64,000 bases of DNA from Vibrio sp. CB1-14 (GTDB taxonomy: Bacteria > Pseudomonadota > Gammaproteobacteria > Enterobacterales > Vibrionaceae): assembly GCF_040412085.2 (NCBI RefSeq), contig NZ_CP115920.1:2604001-2668000 (forward strand), given 5' to 3'. Under the pieces are notes generated by a model, which did not search any database, was not told the origin of the DNA, and was given only the letters and a program-made list of their open reading frames with translations. Both the position numbers and the translations under genes were made by a program. Shown one piece after another: positions 1 through 8,723 of the stretch (position 1 is the first letter of the stretch; every line of letters begins with the position of its first letter).

Positions 1-84
1 GCCAGCCTTTCCTTTGGCTAAGGTTGCTGGTGAAACACAGAGAATAGACAGTGCCAGCAAACCCATTATGGTTTTATTTTTCAT
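1..84 (-). CDS. N-terminus of a secreted protein, cut by the window edge
   Basis: An ATG at 84 (minus strand) opens 28 codons that run off the left edge. The translation starts MKNKTIMGLLALSIL and continues CVSPATLA-KGKAG. This is a textbook Sec signal peptide: two lysines, a hydrophobic core, and an Ala-x-Ala-like cleavage site after about residue 23. Only a weak purine stretch precedes the start. The mature part visible here is five residues, so the product cannot be named. It is divergent from the tRNA-Tyr cluster. Confidence 0.55.
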   Translation of the reverse strand, partial: MKNKTIMGLLALSILCVSPATLAKGKAG

Positions 85-322
85 TGTGTGTGTCTTTTAG
101 TGTAAAAACTATGGATATTCTAGCGAGTTATACGCCCTATAACGTCAAGAAGTGTAAATGTTAACGCGCTAATCTATTTACAATTGTGGCTAATCTTTTT
201 TAACCGTGTTGGCGTAGAACCACTATAACTCCCTGCTGTTTAAATAATAATGACTAAAAACACGCTTTTTAGCCGTCTCTGCCCAAAAAGGCACCATTCA
301 GTTCAAAATCAGCAAAAAAGAG
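85..322. other. Intergenic region upstream of the tRNA cluster
   Basis: About 240 AT-rich bases between the divergent secreted-protein gene and the tRNA promoter. The only structure seen is a small AT-rich hairpin at 254-272 (CTAAAAA / TTTTTAG). It is not convincing as a terminator for either side. No gene is visible. Confidence 0.4.
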
Positions 323-350
323 TTTACAGTCATACGCAGTTTGTTATGAT
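323..350 (+). promoter_or_regulatory. Promoter of the tRNA-Tyr cluster, stringent type
   Basis: TTTACA (323-328), a 16-bp spacer and TATGAT (345-350) match the sigma-70 consensus. They are followed at once by a GC-rich discriminator, GCGCTCC. Such discriminators are typical of stable-RNA promoters repressed by ppGpp/DksA. The predicted start near 357 lies about 48 bp before the first mature tRNA. Confidence 0.75.
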
Positions 351-404
351 GCGCTCCGAACTTGAGGGATGTGTTGGGAAAACATCAAACAAGTATAAAA
401 CCCT

Positions 405-489
<85 letters not shown>

Positions 490-567
490 CATTTTGTTAG
501 TTGATGATGTCAGCTAACCAACTTGAATCGACGCGTTGGGAAAACATCGACCAAGTATAAAACCCCT

Positions 568-652
<85 letters not shown>

Positions 653-731
653 TATTTTGTTAGTTGACGATATCAGCTAACCAACTTGAATCGACGCGTT
701 GGGAAAACATCGACCAAGTATAAAAACCCCT

Positions 732-816
<85 letters not shown>

Positions 817-894
817 TATTTTGTTAGTTGACGATATCAGCTAGCCAACTTGAATCGACGCGTTGGGAAAACATCGACCAAGTATAAAACCCCT

Positions 895-979
<85 letters not shown>

Positions 980-1057
980 TATTTTGTTAGTTGACGATAT
1001 CAGCTAACCAACTTGAATCGACGCGTTGGGAAAACATCGACCAAGTATAAAACCCCT

Positions 1058-1142
<85 letters not shown>

Positions 1143-1150
1143 TACAAAAG

Positions 1151-1179
1151 AAAAACCGACTCGCTTGAGTCGGTTTTTT
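1151..1179 (+). terminator. Intrinsic terminator of the tRNA-Tyr cluster
   Basis: CCGACTC-GCTT-GAGTCGG followed by TTTTTT (stem 1156-1173). It begins nine bases after the last CCA end. Confidence 0.93.
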
Positions 1180-1245
1180 CGTTTCTGCTGTTGGCTAATT
1201 CAACTACAGTAAATAGTAAATAACTCAAACATCCCAACAACGACT

Positions 1246-2196
1246 CTATCCACCTATGGATTCACGCCCGTGTGGTGAATCGAGATCCAATTCAGGCCCA
1301 AGCGGCACTACTTGCGTTGGGTTAATTCCCGTGTGACTAAAGTAATAATGACGCTTGATATGATACATATCGGTTGTTGCACTCACCCCTTCGACTTGAT
1401 ACAACTCTTTTAGATAGCCTTGAATGTTCGAGTAATCCGCAATGCGTTTTTTATTACATTTGAAGTGACCAACATATACAGCGTCAAAGCGAACCAAGGT
1501 AGTAAACAAGCGCCAATCGGCCTCGGTTAATCGATCACCGACGAGATAACGCGACGTTGCTAGGTGCTCTTCGATCTTATCTAGAGCATCAAACAAGCTA
1601 TGGAATGCTTCTTCATAAGCATCTTGAGAGGTGGCAAAACCGCAGCGATACACGCCATTGTTGATGTTGGGATAGACAAACTCGTTCCAGTGATCAATGC
1701 CAGCACGCAGTGATTCTGGATAGTAGTCGTCATGATTTCCGGTTAATTCGTTGAACGCGGAGTTAAACATTCGAATAATTTCAGAAGATTCGTTGCTTAC
1801 TATGGTGTTGGTTTTCTTATCCCATAATACAGGCACAGTAACTCTACCAGTATAATCAGGCTTCGCTTGAGTATACACCTGGTGCATTTTGGTGAATCCA
1901 AACAGAGGCTCTGGAAGACCAAACGCCCAGCCTTCTGATAGCATATCGGGGCAAACGACAGTGACATCAATATGCGGCTCAAGCCCCTTAAGTGAACGGA
2001 ATATCAGAGTTCTATGTGCCCAAGGACACGCTAACGACACATAAAGATGATAACGGCCAGATTCAGGTTGAAACTCAGCATCCGCTCGATTCTCAACCCA
2101 GTTGCGAAAACCAGCGTCTTCACGGACAAATTTACCACCAGAGGCTTTGGTGTCATACCAAACATCGTGCCAAACACCTTCTACTAATTTCCCCAT
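1246..2196 (-). CDS. yqjG: Glutathionyl-hydroquinone reductase (YqjG/ECM4 family)
   Basis: A protein of 316 aa, the usual family size. These omega-like glutathione transferases reduce glutathionyl-hydroquinones to hydroquinones in the cytoplasm using glutathione. The thioredoxin-fold N-terminal half carries the active-site Cys in LACPWAHRT (Cys about residue 57). The C-terminal helical domain contains RYLVGDRLTEADWRLF, typical of the family. The start at 2196 is chosen because AGAGGA lies eight bases upstream; an in-frame ATG 33 bases earlier lacks a ribosome site. Single gene, transcribed towards the tRNA terminator. Confidence 0.93.
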   Translation of the reverse strand: MGKLVEGVWHDVWYDTKASGGKFVREDAGFRNWVENRADAEFQPESGRYHLYVSLACPWAHRTLIFRSLKGLEPHIDVTVVCPDMLSEGWAFGLPEPLFGFTKMHQVYTQAKPDYTGRVTVPVLWDKKTNTIVSNESSEIIRMFNSAFNELTGNHDDYYPESLRAGIDHWNEFVYPNINNGVYRCGFATSQDAYEEAFHSLFDALDKIEEHLATSRYLVGDRLTEADWRLFTTLVRFDAVYVGHFKCNKKRIADYSNIQGYLKELYQVEGVSATTDMYHIKRHYYFSHTGINPTQVVPLGPELDLDSPHGRESIGG

Positions 2197-2333
2197 GACT
2201 CTGTTCCTCTTTATCATTTGATGATTCAAAGTATAGAGCGAAGCAAGTTGGAACTTGATAGGAAGGGTTTAACTATGTCGTTCAAATTCTTTGAATAACT
2301 AGTGATATAGGAAATGGTTTCCGGATTTCAGAT

Positions 2334-2369
2334 ACAAAAAAAGCGCGACCAAACATCTCGTCGCGCTTA
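2334..2369 (-). terminator. Terminator of the opp operon / 3' end of the OppZ-like RNA
   Basis: On the minus strand AAGCGCGAC - GAGATGTTTG - GTCGCGCTT is followed by a T tract: a nine-pair stem with a perfect U tail. It lies about 88 bases after the oppF stop. Confidence 0.95.
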
Positions 2370-2390
2370 GGCCCGTCACAGGCTGAAAAT
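2334..2390 (-). ncRNA. oppZ: OppZ-like small RNA from the oppF 3' UTR
   Basis: In V. cholerae the 3' UTR of oppABCDF is cut by RNase E to give OppZ, an Hfq-bound RNA of about 50 nt. It pairs with the oppB leader and lowers oppBCDF expression. Here the same position holds a terminator preceded by a short single-stranded stretch. That stretch (2373-2387) pairs with the oppB leader (6296-6310) at 14 of 15 positions (three G-U, one mismatch). The exact 5' end is inferred from the known size, not seen. The pairing is the main evidence. Confidence 0.75.
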
Positions 2391-2456
2391 AGCTGCCCTA
2401 ACCACTCACACACAAATGATTAAGGCTTTTCCTTGCTATTACATTACTGGGATACT

Positions 2457-3458
2457 CTAAACAGTTACGTTTAGGCACGACACTGCGTGTACGTCCGTTC
2501 CCTGTATTGTTGGTTTTTGTTGTGCGCACTGCTCTGTCGCTTGTGGACAGCGCGTGCGGAACACACAACCCGATGGTGGGTTAATTGGTGAAGGTAGATC
2601 GCCTTCCAGCATTTGAATCGTCTTAAAGCGCTCTAGCTTAGGATCAGGTATAGGTACTGCTGACATCAGCGCACGCGTGTATGGGTGCTTAGGATCTGCA
2701 AACAGTGCTTCAGATTCACCTAACTCTACAGCGTTGCCTAGGTACATCACCAATACGCGATCAGAAATGTGTTTTACTACCGACAAATCGTGGGCAATGA
2801 AAACTAAACTCAAACCTAACTCTTTTTGTAGCTCTTTGAGAAGGTTAACTACCTGAGCCTGGATCGATACATCCAGTGCCGATACAGGCTCGTCACAGAT
2901 GATCATCTTAGGTTTTAGAATAAGCGCACGAGCGATACCGATACGCTGACACTGACCACCAGAGAACTCGTGTGGGTAACGGTTAATAACGTTTGGTAGT
3001 AGGCCTACCTTAGTCATCATTTCACGAACACGGTCTTTGACCTCTTCTTTAGAAAGCTCTGGATAGAAGGTTTCTAGCGGTTCAGCGATGATGTCACCGA
3101 CAGTCATACGCGGGTTAAGCGATGCCAAAGGATCTTGGAATATCATTTGGATCTCTTTACGCGTATTACGACGCTCAACTTCACGCATCTTAGTCAAGTC
3201 TTGACCAAGCCACATCACTTCACCGTCTGTTGCTTCAACTAGACCGATGATGGCACGCGCAAATGTCGATTTACCACAACCAGATTCGCCTACTACGCCT
3301 AGCGTTTCGCCTTCGTATAAACGAACATTCACGCCGTCTACCGCTTTAAGGTTGGCAGGTTTGCTCCAAGGCCATGCAGACTTGGAAGCAATGCTAAAGT
3401 GAACTTTAAGCTCTTTAACGTCTAGAAGTAGTTCTTTGTTATTTGTCATTGCATTCAT
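2457..3458 (-). CDS. oppF: Oligopeptide ABC transporter ATP-binding protein OppF
   Basis: A protein of 333 aa, against about 334 in E. coli. It is one of the two cytoplasmic ATPases that power the OppBC channel. Walker A is GESGCGKST, the signature is FSGGQCQRIGIARAL, and Walker B is MIICDEPVSALD. The C-terminal oligopeptide-transporter extension has a Cys cluster (CVFRTRCPQATEQC) as in other Opp/Dpp ATPases. The start at 3458 overlaps the oppD stop as ATGA, and GGGAGG lies ten bases upstream. Last gene of the operon; its 3' UTR carries the OppZ-like RNA. Confidence 0.96.
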   Translation of the reverse strand: MNAMTNNKELLLDVKELKVHFSIASKSAWPWSKPANLKAVDGVNVRLYEGETLGVVGESGCGKSTFARAIIGLVEATDGEVMWLGQDLTKMREVERRNTRKEIQMIFQDPLASLNPRMTVGDIIAEPLETFYPELSKEEVKDRVREMMTKVGLLPNVINRYPHEFSGGQCQRIGIARALILKPKMIICDEPVSALDVSIQAQVVNLLKELQKELGLSLVFIAHDLSVVKHISDRVLVMYLGNAVELGESEALFADPKHPYTRALMSAVPIPDPKLERFKTIQMLEGDLPSPINPPSGCVFRTRCPQATEQCAQQKPTIQGTDVHAVSCLNVTV

Positions 3459-4426
3459 TTGGCCCAAGCCTCCCAATCAGAAAAACACGCACGTTGACGA
3501 CCTTGACCAAAGTTCTCTAGCTTTGGTGCTTCTACGCTACACTGAGGTGTTGCACGGTGACAACGCTCTTGGTAAGGACAGCCAGGTGGTAGGCGCAGCA
3601 AGTTAGGTGGGTTGCCTGGAATCGTTGGTAGAATTTCACCTTCAGTATCCAAACGAGGGATCGCTTTTAGTAGACCTTCTGCGTATGGGTGACTTGGGTT
3701 GTAGAAGATTTCATCTACTGTGCCGTACTCCATAGTACGACCCGCATACATCACTAGTACTTTGTCACAAGAACCTGCAACCACACCCAGGTCGTGGGTG
3801 ATCATGATGATTGCGGTATTCAATTCTGATTTAAGCTCGTTCAGAAGATCCATGATCTGTGCTTGAACGGTTACATCAAGTGCCGTTGTTGGCTCATCGG
3901 CAATCAAAAGCTTTGGACGACATAGTAGCGCCATTGCAATCATTACACGCTGACGCATACCGCCTGAAAACTCATGCGGATACATGGTGATACGCTTACG
4001 CGCTTCAGGGATCTTAACGGCTTCAAGCATGCGAACTGACTCTTCGAATGCTTCTGCTTTGCCCATGCCTTTGTGAAGCATGAGTACTTCCATCAACTGG
4101 TCGCTCACCTTCATGTAAGGGTTTAGCGAGGTCATTGGATCTTGGAAGATCATCGCGATTTGTTCTGCACGAACCTTGTTTAGCTCTTTCTCAGGCAGGT
4201 TAAGGATCTCTTTGCCTTCAAACTTAGCACTACCAGAGATGATGCCGTTTTTCGCAAGCAGACCCATGATAGAGAATACAGTCTGAGATTTACCCGAACC
4301 TGACTCACCTACGATACCGAGCGTTTCGCCTTGGTTCAGTGAGAAGTTGAGGTCGTTAACCGCGGTAACAATACCGTCCTGCGTGGTAAATTCGACACGC
4401 AGATCTTTTACATCTAATAAGCTCAT
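3455..4426 (-). CDS. oppD: Oligopeptide ABC transporter ATP-binding protein OppD
   Basis: A protein of 323 aa. It is the partner ATPase of OppF at the inner face of the membrane. Walker A is GESGSGKSQ, the signature is FSGGMRQRVMIAMAL, and Walker B is LLIADEPTTALD. The C-terminal extension contains CPYQERCHRATPQC, the cysteine-rich segment common to Opp/Dpp ATPases, which can bind an iron-sulfur cluster in some members. It starts 19 bases after oppC and its stop overlaps oppF, so translation is probably coupled. Confidence 0.96.
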   Translation of the reverse strand: MSLLDVKDLRVEFTTQDGIVTAVNDLNFSLNQGETLGIVGESGSGKSQTVFSIMGLLAKNGIISGSAKFEGKEILNLPEKELNKVRAEQIAMIFQDPMTSLNPYMKVSDQLMEVLMLHKGMGKAEAFEESVRMLEAVKIPEARKRITMYPHEFSGGMRQRVMIAMALLCRPKLLIADEPTTALDVTVQAQIMDLLNELKSELNTAIIMITHDLGVVAGSCDKVLVMYAGRTMEYGTVDEIFYNPSHPYAEGLLKAIPRLDTEGEILPTIPGNPPNLLRLPPGCPYQERCHRATPQCSVEAPKLENFGQGRQRACFSDWEAWAK

Positions 4427-4445
4427 ATTACTTCCTTAGTCTTTA

Positions 4446-5351
4446 TTATCTGTCTTTTGGATCCAACGCGTCACGAAGACCGTCGCCCACATAGTTAAAG
4501 CAGAACAGGGTTATTACCATAAATGCTGCAGGGAATGTTAGCTGCCAAATAGCAACTTCCATTGTGTTTGCACCTTCTTGTAGTAGTGCGCCCCAACTAG
4601 TCATTGGCTCTTGAACGCCTAGACCAAGGAATGAAAGGAATGATTCGGTCAGAATCATGCTAGGGATAAGTAGCGTTGAGTATACCGCTACGATACCAAG
4701 TACGTTTGGAACAATGTGACGAGTAATGATTTTCCACTTACTCACACCACAGACGTGCGCCGCTTCGATAAACTCTTTGCTGCGTAGGCTGAGCGTCTGA
4801 CCACGTACGATACGCGCCATGTCTAGCCAAGCAATCGCACCGATTGCCACAAAAATAAGCACAATATTACGACCAAAGAATGTCACTAGTACGATAACTA
4901 GGAACATAAATGGTACTGCGTACAGGATTTCTAGAATACGCATCATGATGCGGTCAACACGACCACCGATAAAGCCTGAAGCTGCACCGTAAAGAGTACC
5001 AATCACTACCGCTACTAGCGCACCTAGTACACCAACCATCAACGAGATACGACCGCCTACTAGAGTACGAACATACAAGTCACGCCCCAGTGCATCGGTG
5101 CCAAACCAGTGCGCCGCACTTGGCGCAGAGTGCATCGCAGACCAGTTTGTATCGTCAAATGCATGCTCAGCAAGCATAGGTAGGAAGACAACCGCAAGCG
5201 TCATTAAGGCAAGGATAAACAAGCTGACCATCGCGGCTTTGTTACGCATGAATCGAATGCGTGCATCTTGCCAAAGACTGCGACCCTCTACCTCTAGATT
5301 TTCTGAAAACTTTTCTACTGCTTCTAAGTTTTCTTTCTTCGTTAGTATCAT
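4446..5351 (-). CDS. oppC: Oligopeptide ABC transporter permease OppC
   Basis: A protein of 301 aa (E. coli 302). Inner-membrane permease with a cytoplasmic N-terminus, a first membrane segment at about residues 38-60 and five more. The EAA loop, which docks on the ATPases, is seen as EFIEAAHVCGVSKWKIITRHIVPN. The motif GTDALGRDLYVR after the first helix is typical of the DppC/OppC family. It begins 12 bases after oppB and forms the heterodimeric channel with it. Confidence 0.96.
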   Translation of the reverse strand: MILTKKENLEAVEKFSENLEVEGRSLWQDARIRFMRNKAAMVSLFILALMTLAVVFLPMLAEHAFDDTNWSAMHSAPSAAHWFGTDALGRDLYVRTLVGGRISLMVGVLGALVAVVIGTLYGAASGFIGGRVDRIMMRILEILYAVPFMFLVIVLVTFFGRNIVLIFVAIGAIAWLDMARIVRGQTLSLRSKEFIEAAHVCGVSKWKIITRHIVPNVLGIVAVYSTLLIPSMILTESFLSFLGLGVQEPMTSWGALLQEGANTMEVAIWQLTFPAAFMVITLFCFNYVGDGLRDALDPKDR

Positions 5352-5363
5352 TACTTAGCTCCT

Positions 5364-6284
5364 TTAGTAACGAATTTTCGGGTCAATCATGGCAAGCAAG
5401 ATGTCCACGACTGCGTTGAACAGAATGAATAGGAAACCAATCAAAATGGTGATACCCATTACTAACGAATAGTCACGGTTAAATGCTGCGTTTACGAACA
5501 GCTTACCGATACCTGGTAGACCAAAGATGGTCTCGATAACGACCGAACCTGTGATGATACCGACGAAAGCAGGTCCCATGTACGATACCACTGGCAGTAG
5601 AGCTGGCTTAAGCGCGTGCTTCAGAATGATGTAACGGTAGCTCAAACCTTTCGCACGAGCGGTACGAATGAAGTTACTGTTGAGCGTTTCGATCATGCTG
5701 CCACGGGTGATACGAGCAAACGTTGCCACGTAGAGCAGAGACATACCGATGATCGGTAGCGCCATGTATTGAAATGAGCCGTCATTCCAACCACCAGCAG
5801 GCAGCCAACCAAGGTTAATTGAGAAGATATATATCAGTACCGGCGCGAGTACGAATGAGGGCATAACAACCCCGAGCATGGCGGTGGCCATCACCCCATA
5901 ATCGAGCCAACTGTTTTGCCGCAGTGCGGCTATGGTTCCTACCGTTACCCCCATAATGACGGTAAAGATGAACGCTAAGAAACCGACTTTTGCTGACACT
6001 GGTAATGCATTAGAGACCAGTTCATTTACCGAGAAGTCTTTATACTTGAACGAAGGACCAAAGTCGCCTTGCAAAATGTTGGTTAGGTAAGTGGTGTATT
6101 GCTCAAACACCGGCTTATCTAGGCCGTATTTTGCGTTGATGTTCGCCATTACCTCTGGAGGCAGTGGACGCTCACTTGAAAAAGGGTTACCTGGTGCGAA
6201 GCGCATCAGGAAAAAAGATACGGTGATCAATACCAGTAGTGTTGGTATTGCTTCAAAAATCCGTTTCATAATGAATTTAAACAT
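5364..6284 (-). CDS. oppB: Oligopeptide ABC transporter permease OppB
   Basis: 306 aa, exactly the E. coli length when started at 6284 (MFKFIMKRIFEAIPTLLVLI). Six membrane segments. The EAA loop is FIRTARAKGLSYRYIILKHALKP. The open frame extends 63 bases further upstream, but that part (MWKHMQRLLLF) does not match the family. In its place the untranslated leader holds the OppZ pairing site just before the Shine-Dalgarno region. The oppA-oppB gap (129 bp) is longer than the other gaps in the operon, which fits separate control of oppB. Confidence 0.95.
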   Translation of the reverse strand: MFKFIMKRIFEAIPTLLVLITVSFFLMRFAPGNPFSSERPLPPEVMANINAKYGLDKPVFEQYTTYLTNILQGDFGPSFKYKDFSVNELVSNALPVSAKVGFLAFIFTVIMGVTVGTIAALRQNSWLDYGVMATAMLGVVMPSFVLAPVLIYIFSINLGWLPAGGWNDGSFQYMALPIIGMSLLYVATFARITRGSMIETLNSNFIRTARAKGLSYRYIILKHALKPALLPVVSYMGPAFVGIITGSVVIETIFGLPGIGKLFVNAAFNRDYSLVMGITILIGFLFILFNAVVDILLAMIDPKIRY

Positions 6285-6295
6285 AAACTCATCCA

Positions 6296-6310
6296 TCCAG
6301 TCTGTGACAA
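6296..6310 (-). promoter_or_regulatory. Predicted OppZ pairing site in the oppB leader
   Basis: On the minus strand UUGUCACAGACUGGA, 12 to 26 bases before the oppB ATG, is complementary to UUCAGCCUGUGACGG in the oppF 3' UTR. There are 11 Watson-Crick pairs, three G-U pairs and one A/C mismatch. The site reaches the GGA at the upstream edge of the ribosome-binding region, so pairing would hinder initiation on oppB without touching oppA. Confidence 0.7.
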
Positions 6311-6413
6311 TTAAAAATAGCAATAGACGCTGCATGTGTTTCCACATGCAGTGCCTTCATAGTTATAGTTTTATGTGAGTAGGAACTACTCTATTGAATT
6401 ACTTGAGAAGCAA

Positions 6414-8078
6414 TTACTCTACGATGTACATATCTTTAGAGAACAGCTTATCTTCAGCGTTGTTTACCGCGTAGCCACCAACTTTCGGTGAGACCAAGCG
6501 AGATGTAACGTACTGATAGATAGGTGCGATTGGCATATCGCGCGCTAGCAGTTTTTCAGCTTCGATGTATAGCGCTTCGCGCTCTTCGTCGCTAGTTGCA
6601 GCCATTGCTTTAGCCATTACTGCGTCATACTCTTCACTGTGGTACTTAGGATCGTTAGAGCTGTTGTTAGATTGCATTAGTGACAGGAAGCTTGAAGCTT
6701 CGTTGTAGTCACCACACCAACCAGCACGAGTCACGTCGAAGTCACCTTGGCGGCGAGTATCTAGGTACGTTTTCCACTCTTGGTTTTCAAGCGTAACGTT
6801 AACACCTAGGTCTTTCTTCCACATAGATTGAACAGCAGTGGCTACTTTCTTGTGGTTTTCAGACGTGTTGTATAGCAGTGTGAAGTTTAGAGGATTGTTC
6901 TCATCGAAGCCTGCTTCAGCAAGAAGCTTCTTCGCTTCAGCAATACGCTCTTCCTGAGTCATGTTGCCGTACGCTGGAAGTGCTGGGTTGAAGCCCGCTG
7001 TGATTTCTGGCGTTAGGAAGTAAGCTGGCTTCTGACCTTGACCCATGATTGCGTTAGCAACGACGTCACGGTCGATAGTGTAAGACAGTGCTTTACGAAC
7101 GCGAACATCGTCGAACGGTGCTTTTTGGTTGTTGAAACCGTAGTAGTAAGAACACAGGTTACCTTTCACGTTAACCGACTCTGGGTGCTCTTTCTGTAGA
7201 CGTTTGAAGTGCTCGATAGGCAGTTCGTTTGTGATCTGAATTTCACCAGATAGGAAACGGTTCATTTCCGCTACTTGGTTTTCGATCGGTAGGAACGTTA
7301 CTTTCGTTAGCTTAGTGTTTGCGTTATCCCAGTACTGAGTGTTTGGCTTGAGCTCAATACGCTCGTTTACCACCCAGTTGTCTAGAACGAATGCACCGTT
7401 ACCAACAAAGTTTTCTGGTTTAGTCCACTGGTCGCCAAACTTCTCAACAGTCGCTTGGTGTACTGGCTTAACCGTTGTGTGACCCATCATCTTAACGAAG
7501 TAAGGAACCGCTTGCTCTAGTTGTACAACAAGAGTGTGGTCGTCAGTCGCAGTCACACCTAGTGTGTCTTTGTCTTTCTTACCAGCGATGATATCCGCAG
7601 CATTTTCCATCGTCGTCATTTCTAGGTACCACGAGTATGGAGAAGCTGTGTTTGGATCAACTGCACGCTTGAAACTGTATACGAAATCTTGAGCAGTTAC
7701 TGGGTCGCCGTTAGACCATTTTGCGTCTTTGCGAAGGTGGAAAGTGAACTTAGTGTTGTCTGTCGTTTCCCAAGACTCTGCAACACCTGGAGTGGTGTTA
7801 CCATCTGCGTCTTGGTTTACAAGGCCTTCTAGTAGATCACGAATTACGTGAGACTCTGGAACACCTTCAGTTTTATGCGGGTCAATCGACGCGACTTCAG
7901 TACCGTTACCACGAACGAGTTCCTGAACATCTGCCAATTTAACTTCTGATGTATTTTCCACTGCAGCCGGTGCAGGTTGTTGAGTTTGCTTTTCCTCTGG
8001 CTTATCGCCACAACCTACTAGCGCTAGCGACATACCTGCACTCACAAGTATCGCTCGCGTGATCTTATTCTTATACAT
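6414..8078 (-). CDS. oppA: Oligopeptide-binding lipoprotein OppA
   Basis: A protein of 554 aa; the periplasmic solute-binding protein that delivers peptides to OppBCDF. The N-terminus ends in LALVGC, with Cys23 as the lipid-attachment site. The mature protein is therefore predicted to be tethered to a membrane, unlike the soluble E. coli OppA. SBP family 5 features are clear, for example DAKWSNGDPVTAQDFVYSFKRAVDP and DVRVRKALSYTIDRDVV. First gene of the operon, preceded by a very long leader (about 350 nt) and a CRP box. Confidence 0.96.
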   Translation of the reverse strand: MYKNKITRAILVSAGMSLALVGCGDKPEEKQTQQPAPAAVENTSEVKLADVQELVRGNGTEVASIDPHKTEGVPESHVIRDLLEGLVNQDADGNTTPGVAESWETTDNTKFTFHLRKDAKWSNGDPVTAQDFVYSFKRAVDPNTASPYSWYLEMTTMENAADIIAGKKDKDTLGVTATDDHTLVVQLEQAVPYFVKMMGHTTVKPVHQATVEKFGDQWTKPENFVGNGAFVLDNWVVNERIELKPNTQYWDNANTKLTKVTFLPIENQVAEMNRFLSGEIQITNELPIEHFKRLQKEHPESVNVKGNLCSYYYGFNNQKAPFDDVRVRKALSYTIDRDVVANAIMGQGQKPAYFLTPEITAGFNPALPAYGNMTQEERIAEAKKLLAEAGFDENNPLNFTLLYNTSENHKKVATAVQSMWKKDLGVNVTLENQEWKTYLDTRRQGDFDVTRAGWCGDYNEASSFLSLMQSNNSSNDPKYHSEEYDAVMAKAMAATSDEEREALYIEAEKLLARDMPIAPIYQYVTSRLVSPKVGGYAVNNAEDKLFSKDMYIVE

Positions 8079-8221
8079 GTATTAAACTCCAAGTTTTATT
8101 TTTGCATCCATGACTTCTTCGAAGAATTGCTAGAACGGTCAGCATTTTAGAACTATTTAGCTCAATATTTGAGCATAAAATTCTAAATCCTTACGAAGAT
8201 TGCGGTTCACATTACCAATCT

Positions 8222-8260
8222 TCAAAGCAATTTGCCATATTTTTGTAGCGAAAATGGCAT
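8222..8260 (-). other. Possible 12-codon leader ORF before oppA
   Basis: On the minus strand AGGAG lies four bases before an ATG at 8260. It opens MPFSLQKYGKLL and then TGA. It follows directly on the terminator-like hairpin at 8290-8312, within the presumed oppA leader. It could be a regulatory leader peptide, but ORFs this short also occur by chance. No attenuator-type codon run is present. Confidence 0.25.
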
Positions 8261-8289
8261 AATTCTCCTAGGAGAGATAAATAATAGAT

Positions 8290-8312
8290 AAAAACTCCAC
8301 CAAGTGGTGAAG
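8290..8312 (-). terminator. Terminator-like hairpin inside the oppA leader
   Basis: On the minus strand CTTCACC-ACTT-GGTGGAG is followed by TTTTTATC: a seven-pair stem (one G-U), four-base loop and T tract. It lies about 212 bases before oppA and 120-140 bases after the CRP-linked promoter. It may be an attenuator, or the end of a short RNA started at that promoter. Confidence 0.55.
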
Positions 8313-8435
8313 TTACTGACTGATATCACTAGTGGACAATTTAACACCAGCGATAAATCTCGATAATTCTAATTTTTAACCACTAAACAGCATGTTTGAC
8401 TAAAATCCCACCACACCATTTAACAATTCGTTTTC

Positions 8436-8462
8436 ATTTTACCTATCACTCAGAATTATCAA
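8436..8462 (-). promoter_or_regulatory. Candidate CRP-linked promoter for oppA
   Basis: On the minus strand TTGATA, a 15-bp spacer and TAAAAT. The start would be near 8425-8429. The CRP box centre (8486.5) would then lie at about -58 to -61.5, close to the class I spacing. The -35 spacing is short, so the exact start is uncertain. Confidence 0.45.
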
Positions 8463-8478
8463 ACACCTAAAAACCAAA

Positions 8479-8494
8479 TGTGATTGCAATCACA
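8479..8494. promoter_or_regulatory. CRP (cAMP receptor protein) binding site
   Basis: TGTGATTGCAATCACA is a perfect TGTGA-N6-TCACA palindrome. It extends to AAATGTGATTGCAATCACAT. It sits in the 645-bp region between oppA and the LuxR-type gene. It is well placed to activate the opp operon leftward. Confidence 0.85.
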
Positions 8495-8534
8495 TACATT
8501 CGGGCTACTTCCGTGCAACCTCGGATTAAGATCA

Positions 8535-8570
8535 CAAAAAACCCGACCTCTGACTACCAAGAGATCGGGT
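8535..8570 (-). terminator. Terminator of the LuxR-type regulator gene
   Basis: On the minus strand ACCCGATCTC - TTGGTAGTCA - GAGGTCGGGT is followed by TTTTTT. It lies about 155 bases after the stop at 8724. The bases in between hold no other gene. Confidence 0.85.
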
Positions 8571-8723
8571 AAACTGACGGCGCTACGCGGCTCAAGCGTG
8601 CGCTCAGATAAGGAGATGTGTCACTAGCAGACGCTACTTTGTCGCGCTTACTGGTTCCAACCGTTACTATGTTAAATATTTTTAACACTCCACCCAATAA
8701 CCCTAATAGGGGATAAAAGGTGA

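Noticed and set aside
254..272. Terminator CTAAAAA/TTTTTAG before the tRNA promoter
   Set aside because: The stem is all A-T apart from one pair, and no gene on either strand ends here.
6285..6347. N-terminal extension of OppB (MWKHMQRLLLFLIV)
   Set aside because: The family starts at 6284, the product then has exactly 306 residues, and the segment holds the OppZ pairing site.
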